From NCBI RefSeq assembly GCF_910592395.1, contig NC_088325.1, positions 8,870,109 to 8,934,108 of the forward strand: 64,000 nt of DNA, read 5' to 3'. Shown here piece after piece: positions 38,888 to 49,200 of this stretch. The notes beneath the pieces were generated by a model that did not search any database, was not told where the DNA came from, and saw only the letters and a list, made by a program, of their open reading frames with translations. The number at the start of each line of letters is the position of its first letter. Within the stretch, counting starts at the first letter, position 1. The translations under genes and the position numbers were made by a program. This stretch comes from Lineus longissimus (lineage: Eukaryota > Nemertea > Pilidiophora > Heteronemertea > Lineidae).

Positions 38888-39613
38888 TTAGTACTGTACA
38901 TCATGACCATTAAGATCGATGATGTCACCTTTTTCATCCGTTAAGCGAATATTCAGCTTATTGAATCTTGGTTTACAGGGAATTGCTATTGGTTTCTCAA
39001 AGGTGTATGCTATTAAATCCCCAAAATTAGCTTCTTTTATTGGTCTTGTGGTTAGCACATCAGATGTTTCACCATTACTTAATACACTATTAGATTCGAT
39101 TATGTCACAGTGAAAAACAAAATGGTTAATTGGTCTAAAATTGATGGGTTTCTCGCTTACAACATCATTCTTACTTTTATTGTCTGAAGGGTAAGGCCAT
39201 TCTGTTTTCATGCCAAATAACTCATTGCTTTTACCAATAAAATAGATCTGATAATGCACCTCATTTTTTCTCTTTAGGAAGTGTAAGATGGCCTTACCTG
39301 TTGGTTCTTCAAGGTCAAATCTGACAGCACCTCGACTCATACTATTTTCTTTCAACTTCTCCGCAAATACTTTTGAAAAGCTCTGTAGGTCATAGAGACC
39401 ATCTGGTAGCGTAATCTCTGCCACATCAAACCCCTTAACTTTGATTCGGTTATTCTCCCTGGCCGCACTGATGTTGTAAAATGTACAAGGTATTACTGCA
39501 AAAGTTAAAGTGATGCTACATGCATCTTGAATTTCAGTCTTGATATTGACTGTTAAATCACTTGAACTCTGATCCGGGTAGTCGCTGGAATCGATGTTCA
39601 TTACAGTTACCAT
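38888..39613 (-). CDS. Second penton-like minor capsid protein
   Basis: 241 residues, start in CTAAATGG. About 93 percent like 25187, with SITLTFAVIPCTFYNIS, NHFVFHCDIIES and NIRLTDEKGDIIDLNGH. A TAA in place of CAA ends it a few residues early, before the last short strand and the repeat-derived tail seen in the inner copy. Loss of the final strand might matter for folding. Confidence 0.72.
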   Translation of the reverse strand: MVTVMNIDSSDYPDQSSSDLTVNIKTEIQDACSITLTFAVIPCTFYNISAARENNRIKVKGFDVAEITLPDGLYDLQSFSKVFAEKLKENSMSRGAVRFDLEEPTGKAILHFLKRKNEVHYQIYFIGKSNELFGMKTEWPYPSDNKSKNDVVSEKPINFRPINHFVFHCDIIESNSVLSNGETSDVLTTRPIKEANFGDLIAYTFEKPIAIPCKPRFNKLNIRLTDEKGDIIDLNGHDVQY

Positions 39614-39670
39614 TTAGTTAAGTAAATTTTCGTTTTCAAATTTACCTTTTATCAAATAAGTAAATTATTC

Positions 39671-39907
39671 TTACTTCATAATATTTCTGGGTAGGATTCC
39701 TTGATCGTAAAGGTACTTTAATGTTCCATTACTAATAGCTACAGTTCCACCCAGTTTAATAATTTCCTCTAGGTCGGCCTGACTTGGGGGACCGATATTG
39801 ATTTTCAAGAACCTTTTCAGTAACATAGAGTAACCAATTGTTGTTGATGCCAACAGTAAACTTTGATACAGTGTATTTATGATATCTTTCTTTCCAGGTG
39901 TATCCAT
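39671..39907 (-). CDS. Small conserved Polinton protein with hydrophobic helix
   Basis: 78 residues, start in TTAAATGG. Nearly identical to 26012 (three substitutions) and homologous to 56930. Confidence 0.72.
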   Translation of the reverse strand: MDTPGKKDIINTLYQSLLLASTTIGYSMLLKRFLKINIGPPSQADLEEIIKLGGTVAISNGTLKYLYDQGILPRNIMK

Positions 39908-39934
39908 TTAATTAGGATGAAAATCTAATGTTGT

Positions 39935-40038
39935 AGCGAACTTTGTTCTTGCAGCACCTTAGTGCTGGAGCGAACTTTGTTCTTGCAACACCTTAGTGTT
40001 GGAGCGAACTCTGTTCTTGCAACACCTTAGTGCTGGAG
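39935..40038 (-). repeat. Three tandem family-B repeats
   Basis: Three consecutive units of about 34 bp, each with GAAC/GTTC and a GCAC/GTGC-type hairpin. Compensated changes occur (AGCAC/GTGCT versus AACAC/GTGTT in the middle unit). The inner element has a single unit here, and the first unit supplies the capsid gene stop. Confidence 0.9.
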
Positions 40039-41283
40039 TGAAGCAATCTGAGAATTCTGGATGTTTACCTGGGCATCAGAAACCACGAATATGTGCATTT
40101 TGTATGGTCCCTTTCCAGATTTCTTTGTAATAGATAATTGAATAATATCTTTTGTGTTCTGGAGCTTCTTTCCTGATCCGTGTAATCTATTGTCTTCAGA
40201 AGTTCTCAGGTCCAACCATAAACCATAGTGATTAGAATCACCATAGTATTTCTCCATTGTCATGTTACAGTCATGAGTTTTCTTCAAATCTCCAGACATG
40301 AAGTGTTTCTTGATCTCCTCCCATTGATCCATCATTCTCATTCCTTCTGGGAACACCTGATTGGCAACACCCTCAATTGTGATTTGTACTTTACTTATGT
40401 TAGGGTTTTCAAACTTCTCTGAATCTCTAGCTCCATCTACATAGTCAGACACAAATAATAACAATAATCCTTTAATTGACATTCTTGGAAAGTTGATCTT
40501 CTCATTAATCAGTGTTTCATTAGCAGTAACATTAACTGTTTTAAAATGGTCTACCCAATCATAAAATATCGAGAAACCAGAGTTGTATTTGTTGCTCAGT
40601 TGATTTGCAATCATCTTATTAGTAACCGTGTCGTATTCAAAGCTGATATTTTCAAGTTTGTAGCCCATGCTAGCTGTGGTTGCTGTGACTATGATTTCCT
40701 CCTTTGGTGCTAAAGTTATTTCAATAATCACATCTTCTTGAATTAGAAACTTGTAAAATTTAGCATGATGGTGAAATAATTCAAAATCTAATGGTATTTT
40801 GTACTTCTTATCAAACACTTCCTTTAGTGTCTTTTCATTAGCTGTTTCACCAGTGACATCAGCTTCAGCTACTCCCGATCTTAATTCTCTAAGATTTTCT
40901 GATTGAATACCCTGAAAAACTCTATCATTTCTTTCTTCTCCAGTTAGCCACATATCTTTAAATGTAGAAAAATGGCTGTATTCGTCAAGGTCAAATATCT
41001 GCTCTGTTCCCCACTTAACCACCATCTTTGAGATTAGATTTCTACCAAGATTATTTACAACACTATTTTTAGAATCACCAGAAATGGTTACATCAGCAGA
41101 CAAATAAAGAGATTTAGGTACAAAAAATGTATTCTCTCTCAGTGCCGGTATTTTAACATACAAAGTTTCTTTGGGATTAGCAGAAGAGGGATTATGAGTA
41201 ATGATGTGATGCTGCCTCTCAGCTTTCAAACCGAGTGGAATTCTATGTGCTCTATCTGTATTTAATAAATATCCAGTGGCCAT
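40027..41283 (-). CDS. Major capsid protein, double jelly-roll type
   Basis: 418 residues, intact. The start is placed at ATG 41283 (MATGYLLNT), matching the inner copy, although the frame is open for 22 more codons upstream. About 95 percent like 26328; same landmarks (ANPKETLYVKIP, NNLGRNLISKMVVKWG, LRTSEDNRLHGSG). Stop TAA falls in a family-B repeat. Confidence 0.82.
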   Translation of the reverse strand: MATGYLLNTDRAHRIPLGLKAERQHHIITHNPSSANPKETLYVKIPALRENTFFVPKSLYLSADVTISGDSKNSVVNNLGRNLISKMVVKWGTEQIFDLDEYSHFSTFKDMWLTGEERNDRVFQGIQSENLRELRSGVAEADVTGETANEKTLKEVFDKKYKIPLDFELFHHHAKFYKFLIQEDVIIEITLAPKEEIIVTATTASMGYKLENISFEYDTVTNKMIANQLSNKYNSGFSIFYDWVDHFKTVNVTANETLINEKINFPRMSIKGLLLLFVSDYVDGARDSEKFENPNISKVQITIEGVANQVFPEGMRMMDQWEEIKKHFMSGDLKKTHDCNMTMEKYYGDSNHYGLWLDLRTSEDNRLHGSGKKLQNTKDIIQLSITKKSGKGPYKMHIFVVSDAQVNIQNSQIASLQH

Positions 41284-42525
41284 CTTGTATTGATTTACTC
41301 GTAAAATTAATAATAGTTCCAAGAGCAGGCCTCTAAAAAACACTTGCATTGACTACCAGTAGTTCAAAATTCCCGGCCATGACGTCATCACCTAGCTCAC
41401 ATATCATTAGGGAAAGCACTTGGAGATCTGTCAATTCGCCATACTAGCTAGCGAGACTGTTACAATGTTGTTTTTTTGCCTGTTTTACCGGCCAATAATG
41501 CTTTGATGCTTACATTTCTGCTCTTAATAGCTTGTAGAGAATATTCCTAAAACATTAATATGCGTGTCTAGTAGTTATCCTTGGCTTAACACGCTAAATA
41601 TCCCGGTTTCAACTTGTAAACAAAACTGCGTCAATATGGCCGTGTTACCGTGGTTGACTTTTGCATTAAAACAACGCTATTACTCGCTGTAATTGCATGA
41701 TTAAAAAGTTATTAGTTCACCTAAAATGTGTAGATTAAGAGACAGGCCATTGGCAAACTTTATCTTAACATAAAACGCTATTTTCTGTGATGTAAACAAC
41801 GCCATGAATTCTTCTGTGTACTGACGGACCAGTCCACTTTTCTAGAGGTGTGTTGGCTTGATCATGCACATACACTCTAGGTAGCATGCAGTCAATACGT
41901 GTCAAGCCAACTCTATGCCAAGGCCTTTGATTGGCTGCCAACGTGTAACGATTTGATTGGCTGCATACAAGCCTTAATTAACATACATACACGTCATTAC
42001 CCATAATTCCTGTCATCTTAGCAACGGACATGCGCAAACGATCACAGTTTTGTTTTGATAGCAACGGGCAAACCAGTGTTTGCTCGTTGTACAATGACAA
42101 CAATCTCAACTTCCTTGGCAACGGTCATTACCCATAATTCCTGTCATGTTCATTACCAATAATTCCTGTCAACGGACAATGTTTTGATAGCAACGGGCAA
42201 ACCAGTGTTTGCTCGTTGTACAATGACAACAATCACAACAGGAAGTTGTCATCCTTGGGAACCGATTGTCAGCGACATCTTTCATTGTAACATGTAACTA
42301 AACAACCGACGCAGTAAACAAGCTTGGCATAGGCCAGTTTTCATATGTTGCCTTCACCGGGAAACAAACCCACGCCAAAACATAACCTCATGTGTGGAAG
42401 CTTCATGCTTTACACACTCGGCCATTGAACTTTCTACTAGACCAATGACATTTATGCCTATTTAACAGTAACATCTGTATAAGGTAACACCTGTTTAACA
42501 TTAATTACGTCAGTGCTGCCATCTG
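41284..42525. other. Outer element right subterminal region, no gene
   Basis: About 1.2 kb without a supported gene. It has two copies of GCAACGGGCAAACCAGTGTT followed by TGCTCGTTGTACAATGACAA (42062 and 42191), and three of CATTACCCATAATTCCTGTC-like sequence (41994, 42126, 42151). A TGACGTCA (CRE-type) site is at 41380-41387. A diverged tRNA-like block lies at about 42332-42430. The region is longer than its inner counterpart. Confidence 0.6.
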
Positions 42526-42749
42526 TTTACTTGAATTTTTCCTTGAATTTTGGATAATGAATACAGTAAAAAGGCCATTTATTTTAAGGAATTAACCCAT
42601 TGAGCTGTAGTATTCCCTAAGTAATATATATATGAGGTGTCTGGTTCTTAGGGGTTTCTAAGCTAATTTGAGGCAAAAAGGCCTGTAAGGGATTTTGTCA
42701 AAATAGCTTCAAAATACCTACATTCCTATCACCTCATATATATATTACT
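42526..42749. repeat. Outer Polinton right terminal inverted repeat (224 bp)
   Basis: Reverse complement of 891-1114. The outer 130 bases (42620-42749) are the palindromic cap. Confidence 0.93.
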
Positions 42750-42755
42750 CTGATC
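42750..42755. repeat. Target-site duplication CTGATC, right copy
   Basis: Matches 885-890. Confidence 0.93.
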
Positions 42756-43512
42756 ATTTTCTCACCCCGGCAGCCATGTTGGATGCCATTTGACCTTTGA
42801 CCCTGTAAGGCATTTTCCCTTTGGAGCCCTTGGTCAAAATATCCCAATCTTGCGAAGTTCAAATGCCTATAACTTTGGACTGAACAGGAATTTTTCCATT
42901 CTGTAAAAGCCATAATGCTTATAATAGCTGATACTTGAATTATAGCGTGCAATAATAATTATATATGTAATGGTTTATTTTGACCTTGTGGTGATCTCGG
43001 TCTTGACGGCACCGTTGCTAACTGTTGCGAACTGTTGCTACGCAGGGTGACGTCATCACCGGGTTTGGCGCATCCTCCTCATGTGACGTATGTCGATGAA
43101 GCCGACGTCTTCGGGCGACGTCGGGCGGTCACGGCAGGGGATTGTTGAAAAATGTATGTAGGTTGTTGGAAGAAAAAGGCAGAAGGAAAGCGCACGAAAT
43201 AAAAAAGAGAGACACCGTATTTGAGCCGTTTTATGGCATTTATTACAAGAAGAGGAGCGGAAGATTATTACACTGGTGTGCAGCGGTAAGGGATTGAATC
43301 TGCGTGAATAATTGTAAGTTAAAACCCCCAAAAAGTTAGAATTCGCCTGTGAGTTGAGCGAACAAAGTCGGAGCGCACTGACACTGTGCCGAGTCAAAGA
43401 AGAAGGATGAAGTCGGTGATTCCTTGTTTTGATAAATTTAAAATAGTGTGTTATATGCTTTGTGAGGCGCACTAAAGTACACGCTTTGTAGTATATCACG
43501 ATTTTTAGAAAT
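42756..43512. other. Region upstream of gag, possible 5' end of the Ty3/gypsy element
   Basis: No supported gene. It should hold the retrotransposon 5' LTR and leader, but without the 3' LTR in the window the LTR edges cannot be fixed. A palindromic TGACGTCA site lies at 43048-43055. TGGTGTGCAGCGGTAAG at 43274 could be a tRNA primer-binding site after an ...ACA end; this is weak. Confidence 0.4.
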
Positions 43513-44772
43513 ATGGATACGATTGTTGAAATTGATGCTGACACGGGCCGTGAAAGTGGAGATTTCCAATGTGAAGGAGGGATGGAAGTCGGCCGGGGTT
43601 TTAGGCGGGAACATGTTCAATGCCCCGACGAAGAGACAACTGCTTCAAGCAGTGCACATCATATCAGTAATGATGGGTTTGCTGGGCCTAAACAAACCAG
43701 TGCCAGTAAGCCTACACGAGATAGTGTTCATTCGTTAGGCATGGGTGAACCAAGTGCAAGCAGGGCTTCTTTGAGTCACTCTTATGAGCATGATGCCGCC
43801 CTAGGCGTACAGGTACCAGATCAGATGTCTTCGTTTTTGGACTGCTTTGCTTCGTTGATGCAAAACAGATTAAAGCAGGAGCAGTCACAACCGCCTACGT
43901 CTGGGAAGGTGCAGGCTCCAAAGAACTATGCGCCTAACCTTAACTTTAGAATTTGGTTAGAACGGTTCAATTCATATGCGGATCTGGCTAGAATCCCAAC
44001 ATCGCAGAGACGGCAACAATTACTGTCCAGACTTGAACATCAGGCATATGTGGCAGTAGCCAATCTTAATCTTAGTGAGGAGATTTCTTATAAGGATTTT
44101 ACGTCAGCCCTAGAACGGAGGTTCCACAACACAACCAGGGAGTATTACAAGCTACTGTTGAGAGCACGTCAACAGGGGTCGACAGAGTCACGGGAAAGCT
44201 ATTCTGATGCATTGCACGAGTTAGCACTAAATGCATATCCCAACGGAGGTTTTGAACTGCAAAGAGAAATGGCTTTGGACCAGTTTTTAATGGGCGTGAA
44301 ATTGTCCGAGGCATTAAAACAGCAGCTTTTAATGAGTTCGCCAAAGACACTAGAGGAAGCCATAAGAAAGGTGCGACAGTTGGAGGCCGCCCAGCTACTT
44401 TTGAATCAGGGACACATCACACAGCACACAGCTCAAGAGAGACCAAGGCAAAGGATAGCAAGTGTCGCTTCAAGTTCACCACTGGTTCAGCCCCAATCTG
44501 AGATGAGCAGGGTGTTAGAACTTCTTCAAAAGATGGAGACCCGAATTAGCTATTTGGAGAAACCTCGTTCACAGCGATACTCCAGGGATGGATCCGGAGA
44601 CCAGGGTCTCTGCTGGCGGTGCAAGGAGGCCGGGCACAAATCCAGCCAGTGTCCCACTGTTGAGTGTTACAATTGTCACAGTTACGGGCACATCTCCAAG
44701 TCATGCCCTAGGAGTTCGGAAAACTCCAACGTGAGGTCGTCAAGGGGCGGACGGACCTCAAACCAGCAGTAG
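43513..44772 (+). CDS. Ty3/gypsy gag polyprotein
   Basis: 419 residues. The middle has the capsid-like helical region (NFRIWLERFNSYADLARI, and LLLRARQQGSTESRESYSDALHEL), then a basic stretch and two CCHC zinc knuckles: CWRCKEAGHKSSQC and CYNCHSYGHISKSC. Such knuckles bind the retroelement RNA during packaging. The frame ends at TAG 44770; pol is open in the -1 frame across the gag end, so a -1 frameshift is the likely link. Confidence 0.88.
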   Translation: MDTIVEIDADTGRESGDFQCEGGMEVGRGFRREHVQCPDEETTASSSAHHISNDGFAGPKQTSASKPTRDSVHSLGMGEPSASRASLSHSYEHDAALGVQVPDQMSSFLDCFASLMQNRLKQEQSQPPTSGKVQAPKNYAPNLNFRIWLERFNSYADLARIPTSQRRQQLLSRLEHQAYVAVANLNLSEEISYKDFTSALERRFHNTTREYYKLLLRARQQGSTESRESYSDALHELALNAYPNGGFELQREMALDQFLMGVKLSEALKQQLLMSSPKTLEEAIRKVRQLEAAQLLLNQGHITQHTAQERPRQRIASVASSSPLVQPQSEMSRVLELLQKMETRISYLEKPRSQRYSRDGSGDQGLCWRCKEAGHKSSQCPTVECYNCHSYGHISKSCPRSSENSNVRSSRGGRTSNQQ

Positions 44773-45193
44773 CTCCAGTTGAAGATAGTGGCCAAGTTGA
44801 CAGCTTGATTGATCAGGATTTCTATGACCCTGCTTTAGATCGCATAGAAATAGGCTCTGCTTTAGGTATGCCACTGCCAACTTTGCCACACTATTTTAAG
44901 AAGGGAATGGGAGAGGATAACTTGACACCTCAACCACTCCTTGCTAGTCATGTTAACAACACGGTGCAGAAAAACATTCTTTATAATCCAGTGAGGAAGA
45001 GTGACTTGCCTGCAGTTATGGAGGCATCTGAACAGAGAGTGGACCAGGCTAGGAGTACTGCCTTAGTTACTACTCATGAGGAAACTACCTGTCCAGCCTC
45101 AGAAATGTCAAACAAGCGTAAGCATATGGAAGTGAGTCAGTCAACACTTAACCCGGTTGCCAAAGTCTTTAAACCAGCGTCGAAATTGAGTTG
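44763..45193 (+). pseudogene. Ty3/gypsy pol, N-terminal fragment before the Polinton insertion
   Basis: Open in the -1 frame relative to gag, overlapping the gag 3' end by a few codons. It is a pre-protease linker region (LIDQDFYDPALDRIEIG...), with no recognisable domain. It ends at the GAGTTG target where the third Polinton begins and continues at 61341. Confidence 0.75.
45188..45193. repeat. Target-site duplication GAGTTG, left copy
   Basis: Directly precedes AGTAGTGTAATAATGGGC, the left end of the third Polinton; repeated at 61341-61346. Confidence 0.93.
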
Positions 45194-45368
45194 AGTAGTG
45201 TAATAATGGGCATCCTAACTCAGAGTCAAATCCCAGTCAAAATCTCCAAGTCAAATCCCAGTCAACACGTTTCAAAAGAGTCTCAGTCAAATCCTAGTCT
45301 AAATAGTTTCCAGTCATTTCTCAGTCAAGTCACTAAATTGTCCAAATTGACCAAATTGTTCAAATAAT

Positions 45369-45475
45369 ACAAAATTATCAAAATAATCAAAATTATCAAA
45401 ATTATCAAAATTACCAAAATTATCAAAATTACCAAAATTATCAAAATTATCAAAATTACCAAAATTATCAAAACC
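45369..45475. repeat. Tandem AAATTATCA/AAATTACCA array in the left terminal repeat
   Basis: About eleven 10-base units. The mirrored array at about 61043-61167 has a different length, accounting for most of the size difference between the two terminal repeats. Confidence 0.88.
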
Positions 45476-45484
45476 TATATCTAA
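45471..45484 (+). promoter_or_regulatory. AAACCTATATCTAA motif, candidate early promoter
   Basis: Lies 26 bases before the start of the small OB-fold-like gene. The same word recurs at 45818-45832, 46248-46262 (before PolB), 60684-60698 (before the 60370 gene) and, mirrored, at about 61032-61045. Confidence 0.5.
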
Positions 45485-45509
45485 AGAAAATTATTTTCTT
45501 GTAAATAAA

Positions 45510-45809
45510 ATGAACTTTCCGTCAAATGAAGAACTTGAATCAAGAGTCACAGAGTCAACAGATTATCTAAAATTTAAAGATCTTCCAGTGAACAAATGGT
45601 ACAAAATCAACTCATTCAGAAGTATAAGCACAAAAATAGGAGAGTCAACACTGCTTGAACTTGAAGACTCAGAATCTAAAGAAGTCACAGTGTGGGCGAC
45701 GAGTGTCATCAAACAAAAAATAAATCGTGATCACAATTATATAAGATTCACAGGTGTCAAGGAGACAAAACAGGGTAAAAAATTTTATGGATTCAATCTT
45801 GTGGAATAA
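45510..45809 (+). CDS. OB-fold-like small protein in the left terminal repeat
   Basis: 99 residues. The pattern LKFKDLPVNKWYKINSF, then TLLELEDSESKEVTVWA and NYIRFTGVKETKQGKKFYGF resembles short beta-barrel (OB-fold) single-strand DNA-binding proteins found in related animal elements; this is inferred from strand pattern, not proven. A copy with four substitutions lies inverted at 60707-61006, so the gene is present twice per element. Start follows TGTAAATAAAATG. Confidence 0.6.
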   Translation: MNFPSNEELESRVTESTDYLKFKDLPVNKWYKINSFRSISTKIGESTLLELEDSESKEVTVWATSVIKQKINRDHNYIRFTGVKETKQGKKFYGFNLVE

Positions 45810-45832
45810 TTTTCTACTAAACCTATATCTAA

Positions 45833-46288
45833 CACAAATTATTTTCTTGTAAATAAAATAAAAAAAGTATGTGTACAAACTTCAATCAAATATTCTTCAA
45901 GTCAATCTGAAACAGTTCATTTCTATACTGATATTGTTTCAGCTTAGACTTTATTCTACTTTCGACTTTTACAAAAACTTTTTCATAAATAAATGAACCC
46001 ATAACAATTCTTTAATTCTTATGGGTTTTTGTGACCCCTAAGTTCTAGATTTTCGCTCAAGTGAGGATTAACTAGAATTTTAAATTTCACTAAAAAATGT
46101 CATTTCTTTTTTTAAAAAGCGAGAACTTTTAATTCATCGGTTGATATAGTTTTTATTTATATTTTTTGTAGTTTGTAATCTTATAATCAAAAACTTGATT
46201 ATAAAATGACTTATTGAAACCGAAACTAAAAAAAAAGGGGAATTCCCTAAACGTATATCTAATACAAAACTTTTTTACACATAAAGAT
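45833..46288. other. Gap before PolB, third element
   Basis: About 450 bp without a supported gene. It contains an AAACGTATATCTAATAC promoter-like motif at 46248-46262 and AT-rich sequence. The polymerase frame is open upstream to about 46214, but without an ATG. Confidence 0.6.
46248..46262 (+). promoter_or_regulatory. TAAACGTATATCTAA motif before PolB
   Basis: One base different from the word before the OB-fold-like gene; 27 bases before the chosen PolB start. Confidence 0.5.
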
Positions 46289-49200
46289 ATGACAACGGCA
46301 TCGAAAAATAAAAAATATTTTTATATAAATAAAGACATGAATACATCGTCAAATACAAGCACAAATTTCCCAACAGGCCTGGCTTTTCCAGCTGAGGGAC
46401 TTTCAACCGATGAATTAAAAATTCTCGCCTACAGAAATAAGGTGAAAAATTATGGATCTTTATCAAGAGAAAAGTTACTAGAGAAACTTCAACACATTCC
46501 GAATGGATTCAACGACATCGAAGTGAAAATTGACAAGCCAGTTTCTGACTTGTCACAAATCGAAAAAAGAGTTCTGGCTCAAAGACTAGGCATAAATCCT
46601 AGGAAGTTCAAAAAAAGACAACTGGACACAATTTTAGAGGATAAAATTTCACAGGAAAATTTGATTGACATCAAACCTAAACCTGTGAAAGCGAAAATTT
46701 CCATCAGGAAGCCACTTTTACAGAAAGTAAAAGAACTTGGTCACAAAAATTTTCAGAACCTCAATATTGAGAAGTTGAAAGAACTCTTGACCAAGGAACC
46801 AGTGAAAAGACTATTAAAATCAGATATTTTCAAACAAGCGAAGGAGCTTAACATTAATGTCAAAAGTTCCATGACAAAAAAATTCATCCAGGAGTTGATT
46901 GAAAAACATACAGAGTTAAAAACATTCAAAACATTCAACTCCGCTTTCAGAGGATATGTTAATCATTTCCAAATGGAAGGTTTGCCTCATATTGACATTG
47001 AAAACTATCTCAATAAAATTAAGTCAGTTTTACAAGATAAAATTAATGAGGAAAATAAAGAAGGATTAAAAATTTCAATCATTCTACATATTCTAATGCA
47101 AAGGAAGAATGACGTTAAAGAGTTTCAACTTCGTTCTAGACACATCCTTTATATGAATCAAGAACTTAATTATGACACTCTCATCGAAGACTTTCTTAAT
47201 GAACTGGAAAATTTAGTTCAGGAAGGTTCTGGTTGGAAATTTTTAGAAGTCATCAAGATTGAATTACACACTGTAAAATATACTCCATTTTCAGGATCAA
47301 GCTATATTCCTTTACCAGATAAGATTCAAAATAAAAAAGCAGTGATTAATGTACAAAATTCTGATCAAAAATGCTTCAGATATTCTGTTGAAGCCGCATT
47401 ATTAAATATTCCAAAGAACACAGAACGAGTTTCAAATTACAACAAAACTGAATTTGACCACATGTTCAAAGACCTAGAATACCCAGTAAAAATCAAGGAT
47501 ATTGACAAATTTGAGAAGAATAATCCTGACCTAGCAGTCAATGTATTTACATTTATTCCTACACAGAAAGTGTTCTTTGGAAATGAAACTACAGTTTACC
47601 CAATTTCCCCAGTTAGAATATCTGAGAGAATTCTAGCAGAAGACAAGTATATTAATCTTCTGCACTACAAAGATGAGAACGATTTTCCAGAAGGTGAAAA
47701 GGTTGAAAATGTCAAAGATAATGCAAATTATCACTATGCTTGGATCAAGAACTTTTCTAGGCTGTTTTCTTCCTCACATTCTAAACATCATGGACAGATC
47801 AAAGTATGTTTTAGATGTATGAAAATTACTTCAGCACCAACGAAAGAGGAATGTGAAAGAAGACATAGACAACATTTTGAGAACTGTAAGCAGTTTGAAT
47901 GTGTCAGAGTTAGCATGCCTAAGGATCATGAAAAAATCCTACAATTTAAAAATAAAAAAATGGAACAAAAACATCCTGTCTTTATTGTCGCTGATTTTGA
48001 ATCATCTTTGAAGACTATCGACAAACAATTAGGTGAAAAAACTGTTCAAATTCATAAACATATTCCTAACTCATTCAGCTTCTATACTTGTTTTGACAAG
48101 AATCAAATCAAGGCTGAAAATCTCTTAGTAGAATATAGTGTCAACGATCCTAATGAAGATATAGGAGAAAGATTCTGTGAAGAGATTGAAAAAGCTGTCT
48201 ATAACATCCATGACAATCATTTCACCAAACCTAAAGCTATGTTAGCCTTAACACAAGAACAACAGGTTAAGCACAAGACAGCTGAAAAATGTTATCTCTG
48301 TGACAAGGAATTTACAGGAAAAAATTATAAAGTTCGTGATCACAACCATTTTAATGGAAAATACAGAGGAGCAGCCTGTAATAATTGTAACCTTAAATTA
48401 CAAGCACCTGATTTCATACCTGTGTATTTTCATAATCTTTCAGGCTATGATGCTCATCTGTTTGTGAAAAATTTAAAAGGTAGACTGAATGTCATCGCGA
48501 AAAATAGTGAAAACTATATTTCATTCAGCAAGACGTTACAGGTTGACGAGCATAAGACTCTATCGATCAGATTTCTTGACTCATATAGACTCATGCAGTC
48601 ATCTCTAGCAAATCTTGCAAATAATTTACCTAACACAGAGAAAAAGAATCTGTCAAACTTTTACAAAGACGAACAATTTGATCTTCTAACTAGAAAAGGA
48701 ATAAATCCTTATGAATGGGTTGACTCACACGAAAAATTTGAAGAAAAAGAATTACCTCCCATTGAAGCATTTGACTCAAAATTTAATGCTACAAAAATTT
48801 CAGTTGAAGACTATTCCCATGCAAAGAATGTATGGGAAAAATTTGGATGCAAAACATTCAGAGATTACCATGAAATTTATTTGCGAACTGATGTTCTACT
48901 TTTAGCAGACATTTTAGAAAATTTCAGGAGCACATGTATGGACATTTATAATTTAGATCCAGTCTGGGCTTATTCGGCTTCAGGATTGTCTTGGCAAGCC
49001 ATGTTGAAAAAGACTGACGTTGAAATTGAACTTTTAACAGATGTAGACATGTACAACTTCTTTGAATGTGGCATTAGAGGAGGAATCTGTCGAGCAAGTC
49101 ATAGATATGCAAAAGCAAATAATCCCTATTTGAAAGATTTTGACAAGGGTCAACCTACAAGTTATATTTCTTATCTTGATGCGAATAATTTGTATGGATT

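Larger units (their letters stand above)
891..42749. mobile_element. Outer Polinton/Maverick, interrupted by a nested Polinton and a tandem duplication
   Basis: The element is bounded by 224-bp inverted repeats and a CTGATC 6-bp target duplication. It encodes type-B DNA polymerase, retroviral-type integrase with chromodomain, A32/FtsK-type packaging ATPase, major capsid and penton-like proteins, the defining Polinton set. The polymerase gene is split at 9885/28433 by a second Polinton, and a 4,117-bp tandem duplication covers 27570-35803. Removing those leaves about 19.2 kb. Several genes carry single stops or one-base shifts, so this copy is a recent but inactive or borderline element. Confidence 0.95.
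45194..45832. repeat. Third Polinton left terminal inverted repeat
   Basis: Reverse complement of 60684-61340 with small differences. It contains direct repeats of AGTCAAATCCCAGTCA (45223-45310), an AT-rich tandem array of AAAATTATC/AAAATTACC units (about 45369-45475) and a complete small gene (45510-45809). Confidence 0.92.

Noticed and set aside
41380-41387. TGACGTCA as a meaningful CRE promoter site (also 43048)
   Set aside because: The same TGACGTCATCACC word occurs in both places, but two copies of an 8-base site in 64 kb are not enough to claim regulation.
43056-43544. 162-codon minus-strand frame upstream of gag
   Set aside because: Lies in the probable LTR/leader region and overlaps gag; basic low-complexity translation without a domain.
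45669-45878. Minus-strand frame in the terminal repeat (also plus-strand 60545-60847)
   Set aside because: Antisense of the OB-fold-like gene; the sense strand has conserved substitutions and a proper start.
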